Below, one piece after another: positions 1 to 4,925 of a stretch of 5,056 bases of DNA (positions within the stretch are counted from its first letter, which is position 1; every line of letters begins with the position of its first letter). This stretch comes from Gammaproteobacteria bacterium (GTDB taxonomy: Bacteria > Pseudomonadota > Gammaproteobacteria > UBA9214). The notes below the pieces were generated by a model that was not told where the DNA came from, did no database searches, and was given only the letters and a program-made list of their open reading frames with translations. A program made the position numbers and the translations under genes. Location: positions 1 to 5,056 of the forward strand of contig JAOULY010000183.1 in NCBI GenBank assembly GCA_029881775.1, given 5' to 3'.

Positions 1-165
1 CTTGGCGGCCTGGCCGACCAGTACCTCGTCCTCACTGGTGAAGCCGACAATCGACGGCGTGGTGCGATCGCCCTCGCTGTTCTCGATCACCCGAACCTCG
101 CCACCTTCCATCACCGCCACGCAGGAGTTGGTCGTGCCCAGGTCGATTCCGATTATTTTGCCCAT
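1..165 (-). CDS. dnaK: Molecular chaperone DnaK (Hsp70), N-terminal 55 residues only
   Basis: The reading frame opens with MGKIIGIDLGTTNSCVAVME and continues through GGEVRVIENSEGDRTTPSIVGF to the left edge of the window. This is the start of the Hsp70 nucleotide-binding domain. The phosphate-1 loop GIDLGTTNS lies at residues 6-14, with Asp8, Thr11 and Thr12 positioned to contact the ATP phosphates and Mg. In the family, DnaK is a cytosolic ATP-driven chaperone of about 640 residues that works with DnaJ and GrpE; the rest of the gene lies outside the window. The ATG at 163-165 is preceded by a GGAGA ribosome site at 175-179, about 9 bases upstream. It follows grpE by 107 bp on the same strand, with its own candidate sigma-32 promoter in that gap. 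The truncation is a window effect, not a mutation. Identification is essentially certain. Confidence 0.98.
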   Translation of the reverse strand, partial: MGKIIGIDLGTTNSCVAVMEGGEVRVIENSEGDRTTPSIVGFTSEDEVLVGQAAK

Positions 166-230
166 TTTCTGTGTTCTCCGTGTAACTGCCTGATATGTTT
201 AAATTTGAATTGGATATGCCATTAACCCCT

Positions 231-259
231 ACATGGGGGGCGGTTGCCGTGAAATCAAG
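231..259 (-). promoter_or_regulatory. Candidate sigma-32 (heat-shock) promoter for dnaK
   Basis: Read on the minus strand, a -35 element CTTGATT (259 to 253) is followed after 14 bases by a -10 element CCCCATGT (238 to 231). The known sigma-32 consensus is about CTTGAAA, 11-16 bases, then CCCCATNT. The -10 box matches completely apart from the free position, and the -35 differs at the sixth base. Transcription would start near 224-226, giving a leader of about 60 bases before dnaK. Placement in the grpE-dnaK gap, in the right direction, supports the call. No start-site data are available. Confidence 0.72.
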
Positions 260-272
260 GCCTGGCTGCGTT

Positions 273-830
273 TTATGCGGTGTCCGGTGCTTTTGAAACA
301 ATCACCATGGCCGGGCGGATCAGGCGGTCATGCAACAGGTAGCCTTTCTGCACCACCGTGACCACCGTGTTCGGCTCCACGTCCGCGCGCTCCTGCAACG
401 ACATTGCCTGGTGGAAATCAGGATTGAAGGGCTGGTCCTGCGGATTGATTTCGGTGATCTCGAACTTGTCCATGACGCCACTCATCATATGCAGCGTCAG
501 TTCGATACCCTCTTTGTGCTTTTCAGTATTCTCGTTCTCGAACGCGGCCAGCCCCATCTCCAGGCTATCCCGCACCGGCAACAGCTCACTGGCAAACCGC
601 TCCAGGGCAAACTTGTGGGCGTTGGCCAGGTCCCGTTCGGTGCGACGTTTTGCGTTCTCCAGCTCGGCCTGCAGTCGCAACACCTGGTCCCAGTGCTCAT
701 CCGCCTTGCCGCGCGCGTCTTCGAGCAGGGCCGTCAATTCTGCATGATCCGGTTCGGCGCCTTCTGCCATACCCGCCACATCAACGCCTTCAGTCGCCTG
801 CTCTTCTGCAATATTCTCTTTCTCGGACAT
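273..830 (-). CDS. grpE: Nucleotide exchange factor GrpE
   Basis: This 185-residue protein begins MSEKENIAEEQ; E. coli GrpE has 197. It is the co-chaperone that releases ADP from DnaK and acts as a dimer in the cytoplasm. Residues 1-30 are acidic and probably disordered. Residues about 31-95 form the long dimerising helix, with the family stretch AELENAKRRTERDLANAHKF and the following ELLPVRDSLE. The C-terminal beta domain (about 125-181), which contacts the DnaK ATPase domain, contains INPQDQPFNPDFHQAM and VVQKGYLLHDRLIRPAMVIVSK. A second in-frame ATG lies 15 bases upstream (843-845), but the later start at 828-830 is chosen because GGAG sits 7 bases before it. The gene lies downstream of hrcA and upstream of dnaK, the classic heat-shock order, with its own candidate sigma-32 promoter. 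Confidence 0.97.
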   Translation of the reverse strand: MSEKENIAEEQATEGVDVAGMAEGAEPDHAELTALLEDARGKADEHWDQVLRLQAELENAKRRTERDLANAHKFALERFASELLPVRDSLEMGLAAFENENTEKHKEGIELTLHMMSGVMDKFEITEINPQDQPFNPDFHQAMSLQERADVEPNTVVTVVQKGYLLHDRLIRPAMVIVSKAPDTA

Positions 831-836
831 ATAGTT

Positions 837-841
837 ACTCC
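837..841 (-). promoter_or_regulatory. grpE ribosome binding site
   Basis: The minus strand reads GGAGT here, with GGAG ending 7 bases before the ATG at 828-830. This spacing is close to ideal and decides the grpE start. The alternative ATG at 843-845 lies just upstream of this site, so it cannot use it. Confidence 0.75.
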
Positions 842-864
842 ACAAACCTGAAATCTTTCGCGGA

Positions 865-889
865 CAGCGCTAGCGCCGGCATGGCGCTG
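865..889. repeat. Overlapping inverted repeats in the hrcA-grpE gap
   Basis: AGCGCC (872-877) and GGCGCT (883-888) form a 6-bp stem with a 5-base loop. CAGCGC (865-870) can instead pair with GCGCTG (884-889), so the two foldings exclude each other. The predicted grpE transcription start falls at about 882-884, so RNA from that promoter would carry only part of the structure, while hrcA read-through RNA would carry all of it. There is no U-tract, so it does not look like an intrinsic terminator. A regulatory role is speculative. Confidence 0.4.
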
Positions 890-917
890 ATATGGGGCTT
901 ATTCCTTTGTATTCAAG
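890..917 (-). promoter_or_regulatory. Candidate sigma-32 (heat-shock) promoter for grpE
   Basis: On the minus strand, CTTGAAT (917 to 911) is followed after 13 bases by CCCCATAT (897 to 890). This agrees with the sigma-32 consensus CTTGAAA / CCCCATNT at every position except the last base of the -35, and the spacing is typical. The -35 and most of the spacer lie inside the last codons of hrcA (Leu-Asn-Thr-Lys-Glu-stop), while the -10 begins 1 base after the stop codon. The leader to grpE would be about 52 bases. It is well placed to express grpE and dnaK without hrcA. Confidence 0.78.
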
Positions 918-1942
918 GCCGCGCCCAGCAAACGCGCCGTGGCGTCGACAATCGGGATGACCCGCTCATAGGCCATGCGGGTCGGGCCGATCACGCCCAG
1001 TACACCCAGCACCCGGCCATCGACCGTATAGGGCGCCGTCACCATACTGCATTCATCGAGCATCTTGTAGCCGGATTCCTCACCGATGAATATCTGGATG
1101 CCCTCGCCGTGCACGCACTGGTCGAGCAGGTGCAGAATATCCCGCTTCTCGTTGAACGCATCGAACAGCATGCGCAGCTTTTCCACGTCACACAGTTCGT
1201 GAAAACCCATCAGGTTGGTCTGGCCGGCCATGACGAAATCCTCGTCGGCATTCTTTTCCAGTACCTTGTCGGCCATACGGATGGCGGTCATCATCATTTC
1301 GTTCATGTCTGAACGGGTCTGCTGCATCTCGCGCAACAGCGTCGTCCGAACCTCATCGAGGTCCTTGCCACTGAACAACTTATTGAGGTAGTTCGAGGCC
1401 TGTTGCAGCTCGGCTGCCGAACAGGTCCGCTCGGTTTTCAGGATGCGGTTCTGCACCTCATCCTTTCCCGACACCAGGACCGCCAGCACCCGGTTTTCCG
1501 ACAACGGCAGGAACTCGACCCGTTTGAACAGCGGATGGTCGCGCCTTGGCAGGGTGACGATACCGGCCAGCTGCGTGATTGCCGACAACATGCCGGAGGC
1601 CGACTCCACCAGGTCCTTGGGTGCCTGCTCGACATCGAACTCCGCACGAATCTTTTCGATTGCCCGCTGATCGAGCGGCTTGACGCTCAGCAGCGTATCG
1701 ACGAAGAAGCGGTAACCCTGCACGGTCGGAACGCGCCCCGCCGAGGTGTGCGGAGAGGCGACGAAACCCAGCTCCTCGAGATCCGACATCACGTTACGGA
1801 TCGTCGCCGGACTCAGCTTGAGCCCGGCATCGCGCGCCAGTGTACGCGAACCGACCGGCTGGCCATCCACCACAAAACGCTCGATCAGCGCCCGCAGCAT
1901 CTGCTGCGCACGTTCTGATATTTCTGCGCCGGAGTCATTCAT
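899..1942 (-). CDS. hrcA: Heat-inducible transcription repressor HrcA
   Basis: This 347-residue protein is a normal length for HrcA, the cytoplasmic repressor that binds the CIRCE inverted repeat in front of heat-shock operons. In the family its activity depends on GroEL. The N-terminal winged-helix domain spans about residues 8-80. It contains VGSRTLARDAGLKLSPATIRN, whose recognition helix includes SPATIRNVMSDLEELG (44-59), then the hallmark HTSAGRVPT (65-73) and GYRFFVD. The middle and C-terminal parts form the GAF-like and dimerisation regions, ending in MVTAPYTVDGRVLGVLGVIGP (from 300) and GPTRMAY (319-325). The ATG at 1940-1942 gives the usual N terminus, but only a weak AGG-like ribosome site precedes it. 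It is the first gene of the hrcA-grpE-dnaK set and is divergent from nadK. A CIRCE-like site 45 bases upstream suggests autorepression. Confidence 0.97.
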   Translation of the reverse strand: MNDSGAEISERAQQMLRALIERFVVDGQPVGSRTLARDAGLKLSPATIRNVMSDLEELGFVASPHTSAGRVPTVQGYRFFVDTLLSVKPLDQRAIEKIRAEFDVEQAPKDLVESASGMLSAITQLAGIVTLPRRDHPLFKRVEFLPLSENRVLAVLVSGKDEVQNRILKTERTCSAAELQQASNYLNKLFSGKDLDEVRTTLLREMQQTRSDMNEMMMTAIRMADKVLEKNADEDFVMAGQTNLMGFHELCDVEKLRMLFDAFNEKRDILHLLDQCVHGEGIQIFIGEESGYKMLDECSMVTAPYTVDGRVLGVLGVIGPTRMAYERVIPIVDATARLLGAALNTKE

Positions 1943-1953
1943 GTGCCGATTGC

Positions 1954-1982
1954 CTGACTGGTTCGAATTACGTAATCATAAT
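1954..1982 (+). promoter_or_regulatory. Candidate housekeeping promoter for nadK-recN
   Basis: CTGACT (1954-1959) resembles a -35 box at 4 of 6 bases, and CATAAT (1977-1982) resembles a -10 box at 5 of 6, with a 17-base spacer. Transcription would start near 1989, at the left arm of the CIRCE-like element, giving a leader of about 118 bases before nadK. The match is reasonable, but such patterns also occur by chance. Confidence 0.42.
1975..1980 (-). promoter_or_regulatory. Candidate -10 box for hrcA
   Basis: The minus strand reads TATGAT (1980 to 1975), 5 of 6 bases of the housekeeping -10 consensus, and places a start near 1967 with a leader of about 25 bases. No convincing -35 lies at the usual distance; that position falls inside the CIRCE-like element (about 1998-2003). 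The box overlaps the candidate nadK -10 on the other strand and a perfect 10-base palindrome, ATTACGTAAT (1967-1976). I found no sigma-32-like pair in front of hrcA. Confidence 0.35.
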
Positions 1983-1986
1983 GCAT

Positions 1987-2013
1987 CTGGCACTCTGACT
2001 GATAGACTGCCAA
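1987..2013. promoter_or_regulatory. CIRCE-like element (putative HrcA operator)
   Basis: The plus strand reads CTGGCACTC, nine bases, then GACTGCCAA. The established CIRCE consensus is TTAGCACTC-N9-GAGTGCTAA. Each arm matches 7 of 9 bases and the spacer is exactly nine; the arms are complementary to each other at 7 of 9 positions. The element lies 45 bp upstream of the hrcA start codon, where the hrcA -35 should be. It also sits at the predicted start of the nadK-recN transcript. The link with HrcA rests on the matching sequence and the adjacent hrcA gene; binding is inferred. The mismatches leave some doubt. Confidence 0.62.
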
Positions 2014-2038
2014 CCATGTTCAGGGTGCCGGGCAGGCA

Positions 2039-2078
2039 GCTAACACGGCAGTTGGCACTCCCGGTGAGTCGTGTTAGC
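2039..2078. repeat. Perfect 9-bp inverted repeat enclosing a CIRCE-like half-site
   Basis: GCTAACACG (2039-2047) and CGTGTTAGC (2070-2078) are perfect inverted copies separated by 22 bases. Between them lies TTGGCACTC (2052-2060), 8 of 9 bases of the CIRCE left arm, plus a 4-bp inner stem ACTC/GAGT around CCGGT. The arm centres are 31 bp apart, close to three helical turns, which would suit a dimeric regulator. In RNA it would be a bulged hairpin in the nadK leader, ending 28 bases before the ATG. No T-run follows, so it is not an intrinsic terminator. Its function is unknown. Confidence 0.55.
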
Positions 2079-2106
2079 TTTCAGGCACATAAAACAATCA
2101 GATCAT

Positions 2107-2982
2107 ATGTCACCTTATTTCAAACACGTGGGACTTATCGGCAAGGCCAGCGGCGAGCAGGTGGCGCAAACCCTGCAGACGCTGGTCGGCTACCTGTCAC
2201 AGCTGCAGGTGGAAATCCGCCTCGATGCCGGCATAAGCGGCCTGCTGCCCGACAGCGGCCTGCCGGTACTGGAGCGCTCCGAACTTGCACAGGCATGCGA
2301 CCTTGCCATCGTCGTGGGCGGTGACGGCACCCTGCTGAATACCGCGCGCAGCCTGGCCGAGTCGAATATTGCCGTACTCGGCGTCAATCTCGGTCGACTG
2401 GGATTTCTCGTCGATGTCTCACCGGATGAAATGACACACCAGCTGGACCGGATCATGGCCGGCGATTTTTCCGAAGAAGACCGCGCACTGTTGCACGCCT
2501 CGGTCAGCCGTGACGGCAAGGTGCTCAGCGAAAGCACGGCACTGAACGATGTCATCGTGCACAAACGCGACATCGCCCGCATGATTGAACTCGACACCTG
2601 GATCGACGGCCACTTCCTCAACACCAACCGCTCGGACGGACTGATTATTGCGACCCCGACCGGTTCAACCGCCTACGCCCTGTCGAGCGGCGGCCCGATC
2701 GTGCACCCGCGCCTGGGTGCGATCACGCTGGTGCCGATCTGTCCGCACACACTGTCAAACCGGCCGGTCGTCATCAGTGACGATTCCATCATCGAGATCG
2801 TTTTGCACGAGGGTACGCTGGAAGCAACCGTCTCATGCGATGGCCAGGTCAGCCAGCCGTTGCAGGCAGGCGACCATGTCACCGTCCGTCGACACGATCA
2901 CGCACTGCGCCTGCTGCATCCGACCGAGCACGAATACTTTACTGTCCTGCGCAAGAAACTTCGCTGGAGTGAACAGCCCTGA
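2107..2982 (+). CDS. nadK: NAD kinase
   Basis: This 291-residue enzyme phosphorylates NAD to NADP using ATP (or polyphosphate in some family members) and is the sole NADP source in most bacteria. It is cytoplasmic. The sequence shows the GGDGT motif at 71-75 with the catalytic Asp73, then LGVNLGRLGFL (91-101). The Asn-Glu/Asp motif appears as LND (146-148), followed by RSDGLIIATPTGSTAY (175-190), SSGGPIVHP and SCDGQ (243-247), all in the family order. Length equals that of E. coli NadK (about 292). The ATG at 2107 aligns MSPYFKHVGLIGK with the E. coli start MNNHFKCIGIVGH. A GTG at 2071 would add 12 residues but is not supported. No clear ribosome site precedes the ATG. It is divergent from hrcA, and recN follows 3 bp after its stop codon. 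Confidence 0.97.
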   Translation: MSPYFKHVGLIGKASGEQVAQTLQTLVGYLSQLQVEIRLDAGISGLLPDSGLPVLERSELAQACDLAIVVGGDGTLLNTARSLAESNIAVLGVNLGRLGFLVDVSPDEMTHQLDRIMAGDFSEEDRALLHASVSRDGKVLSESTALNDVIVHKRDIARMIELDTWIDGHFLNTNRSDGLIIATPTGSTAYALSSGGPIVHPRLGAITLVPICPHTLSNRPVVISDDSIIEIVLHEGTLEATVSCDGQVSQPLQAGDHVTVRRHDHALRLLHPTEHEYFTVLRKKLRWSEQP

Positions 2983-2985
2983 GCC

Positions 2986-4701
2986 ATGCTCACACACATC
3001 CACATCAGTAACCTGGCCATAGTCGACGAAATCGACATCGAACTCGAACCCGGCATGACCACGCTGACTGGCGAAACCGGCGCGGGTAAATCCATACTGG
3101 TCGACGCACTGGGGCTGGTGCTGGGCGACCGGGCCGACAGCGCCGTGATTCGCCACGGCTGCGAACGGGCGGAGATTGCCGCCGGTTTCGACATTGCCGG
3201 CAATCGCAGCGTAAGCCGCTGGTTGCAGGAACGCGATATGGATGCCGACGGTGAGTGCCAGTTGCGCCGCGTTATCAATCGTTCCGGACGCTCGCGCGGC
3301 TACATCAACGGCCAGGCGGCAACCATGAACCTGTTGCGCGAACTGGGCGAGCAGCTGGTCGATATTCACGGCCAGCACGAGCACCAGTCGCTGCTGCGCA
3401 CACCGGTGCAACGCCAGCTGCTCGATGCGTTCGGTGGACACCACAAGGCGCTCGAGCAGGTCGCAGCCCTGTCTGCCGACTGGCGTGAGGCCCGCGCGCG
3501 GCTGGACACACTCGTCACCAACGATACGGAGCGGGATGCGCGCCTGGACCTGCTGCGCTACCAGTTACAGGAACTCGACGCACTCGGCATGACCAGTGCC
3601 GACATCACGTCCATCGATGAGGAGTATGCGCGCCAGGCCAACGCCGGACAGTTGCTGTCCGCCTGCCAGGCGGGATTGCAACGGCTGGATGCGGACGACG
3701 GCGAATCCGCCAACTCACTGGTCAACCATACGCTCGATGAGTTACGCGAACTGTCGACGTTTGACAGTGGACTGCAGGAAACGGTTGCCCTGCTCACCGA
3801 GGCAGCAATCAACATCCAGGAAGGCATCACCACCCTGCGCCACTATACGGACGGGCTTGATCTCGACCCGGAACGGCTGCACTGGCTGGAACAACGCATC
3901 GGTCTGCTGCACGATCTCGCGCGCAAGCATCATTGCAAGCCGGTTGAACTGCCCGATGTCGAACGGCGGCTGCGCGAGGAGCTGGACTCGATTGAACACG
4001 CCGACGAACACCGTGCCGATCTCGAAACGCGCGTCAGTGAACTGGGCAGCGCCTGGAGCGGGGCCGCCGCCGAACTGACCCGGCGCCGCAAGAAGGCGGC
4101 CAGGACATTCAGCAAGGAAATTACCGCCGCCATGCAAACACTCGGCATGGCCGGGGGAATTTTCGAGGCCAGGGTCGACCAGCGCAAAGACGCCGCCTGC
4201 AGTGCGAACGGACAGGATGACATCGTGTTCCAGGTCAGCGCCAACAAGGGCCAGCCCCCGCAGGCACTGGCGCAGGTCGCCTCCGGCGGCGAGCTGTCGC
4301 GCATCAGCCTGTCAATCCAGGTCATCTCGGCCGGCAGCGAAACCATCCCGACCCTGATCTTTGATGAAGTCGACAGCGGTATCGGCGGCGGCGTCGCCGA
4401 AATTGTCGGCCGCAAACTGCGCGCACTGGCCAATGGCCGCCAGGTACTGTGTGTCACACATCTTCCACAGGTTGCCGCACTGGCTCACCAACAATGCCAG
4501 GTCATTAAATCAACCACCGGCGAGACGACGCGCACACGCGTCTCCAGACTGGACAGCCAGGAACGTATTGACGAAATTGCCCGCATGCTCGGTGGCGTGA
4601 AAATCACACAGCAAACACGCGACCATGCCGAGGAAATGATAAAAATGGCGATCGAGACGGAAAAACCCGTGAAACGCAGCCCCCGCAAGACAAGCGCCTG
4701 A
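2986..4701 (+). CDS. recN: DNA repair protein RecN (SMC-like ATPase)
   Basis: This 571-residue protein is slightly longer than E. coli RecN (553). RecN is a cytosolic SMC-family ATPase that holds broken DNA during recombinational repair of double-strand breaks. The N-terminal head half carries Walker A GETGAGKS (29-36) and the RecN stretch DIHGQHEHQSLL (126-137). A long coiled-coil arm rich in Leu, Glu and Arg spans roughly 150-380. The C-terminal head half has the ABC signature SGGELSR (433-439), Walker B TLIFDE with Asp460-Glu461, the D-loop DSGIGG (463-468) and His492 in VTHLPQ. All key ATPase residues are present. The protein ends in a basic tail, KPVKRSPRKTSA. Its ATG lies 3 bp after the nadK stop; the nearest GGAG is 16 bases away inside nadK, so translation is probably coupled. 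No LexA box is visible at the junction or upstream of nadK. Confidence 0.97.
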   Translation: MLTHIHISNLAIVDEIDIELEPGMTTLTGETGAGKSILVDALGLVLGDRADSAVIRHGCERAEIAAGFDIAGNRSVSRWLQERDMDADGECQLRRVINRSGRSRGYINGQAATMNLLRELGEQLVDIHGQHEHQSLLRTPVQRQLLDAFGGHHKALEQVAALSADWREARARLDTLVTNDTERDARLDLLRYQLQELDALGMTSADITSIDEEYARQANAGQLLSACQAGLQRLDADDGESANSLVNHTLDELRELSTFDSGLQETVALLTEAAINIQEGITTLRHYTDGLDLDPERLHWLEQRIGLLHDLARKHHCKPVELPDVERRLREELDSIEHADEHRADLETRVSELGSAWSGAAAELTRRRKKAARTFSKEITAAMQTLGMAGGIFEARVDQRKDAACSANGQDDIVFQVSANKGQPPQALAQVASGGELSRISLSIQVISAGSETIPTLIFDEVDSGIGGGVAEIVGRKLRALANGRQVLCVTHLPQVAALAHQQCQVIKSTTGETTRTRVSRLDSQERIDEIARMLGGVKITQQTRDHAEEMIKMAIETEKPVKRSPRKTSA

Positions 4702-4913
4702 TTACACAAGCGCAACCGGGCCAACTCCGCTGCCTGCATATTCCATCATGATGCCGGCGCAACACATGGCAGGCCATCCCTGCCCGACAAGGGCCGGACA
4801 GCGGTTGTTCCTGAACGGTAAATACTGAAGTTAGTAAAGAAATCAGGGAACCCGGCAGATCGCCCGGGCACAATGCAAACCCGCCGGATACTGTCAGGCC
4901 GGACTAATCAGCA
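4702..4913. other. Convergent recN-fur intergenic region, no gene seen
   Basis: This 212-bp gap separates the recN stop from the end of fur. The longest minus-strand frame here shows no recognisable family and begins inside recN, so it is not called. The gap contains only small symmetric elements: a 10-base palindrome CATCATGATG (4744-4753), a short hairpin ATGG-CAGG-CCAT (4766-4777) and GCCC-GACAA-GGGC (4782-4794), besides the two larger hairpins listed separately. No strong intrinsic terminator with a T-run follows recN, so the transcript may end by Rho or at the fur-proximal hairpin. Confidence 0.6.
4851..4868 (-). terminator. Weak candidate terminator downstream of fur
   Basis: On the minus strand a 5-bp GC stem, CCCGG (4868 to 4864) with CCGGG (4855 to 4851), encloses an 8-base loop. 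It is followed by a moderately T-rich stretch, TTCCCTGATTTCTTT. It lies about 45 bp beyond the fur stop. The stem is short and the T-run is interrupted, so this is a low-confidence call. Confidence 0.25.
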
Positions 4914-4925
4914 TTACCCGGCCTG
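4895..4925. terminator. Hairpin spanning the fur stop codon, candidate shared 3'-end structure
   Basis: CAGGCCGG (4895-4902) and CCGGCCTG (4918-4925) are perfect 8-bp inverted copies. Inside them TAAT (4905-4908) pairs with ATTA (4913-4916) around the tetraloop CAGC, giving a 12-bp two-part stem. The fur stop codon (4914-4916) lies in the inner stem. The structure forms in either transcript of this convergent pair. No T-run follows on either side, so it may protect 3' ends or act with Rho rather than as a classic intrinsic terminator. Confidence 0.4.

Noticed and set aside
32..301. 89-codon minus-strand frame across the grpE-dnaK gap
   Set aside because: It overlaps dnaK in another frame; the dnaK frame with GIDLGTTNS is decisive, and the gap is explained by promoter and leader sequence.
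831..845. Upstream grpE start giving MWSNYMSEK
   Set aside because: The ribosome site GGAG at 838-841 lies between the two ATGs and can serve only the downstream one.
330..851. 173-codon plus-strand open frame opposite grpE
   Set aside because: It is antisense to a complete, clearly conserved grpE and its translation resembles no family; long shadow frames are expected in GC-rich DNA.
650..1312. 220-codon plus-strand open frame opposite grpE and hrcA
   Set aside because: It crosses the grpE-hrcA junction antisense to two genuine genes and shows no recognisable motif.
2071..2106. Upstream GTG start for nadK adding 12 residues
   Set aside because: The extra residues match nothing in NadK, overlap the inverted repeat, and the ATG at 2107 aligns directly with the E. 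coli start.
2942..2957. CTGT followed after 8 bases by AGAA near the nadK 3' end, considered as a LexA box
   Set aside because: The right half does not match ACAG and the central AT-rich stretch is missing.
2833..3444. 203-codon minus-strand open frame opposite nadK and recN
   Set aside because: It is a shadow of the nadK 3' end and the recN ATP-binding region, and has low-complexity composition.
4744..4753. Palindrome CATCATGATG
   Set aside because: A 10-base palindrome without flanking symmetry or a known regulator match is not notable.
4604..4873. 89-codon minus-strand frame in the recN-fur gap
   Set aside because: It runs into the recN 3' end in antisense, has no convincing ribosome site or family resemblance, and its Cys/Arg/Ser-rich composition is not protein-like.
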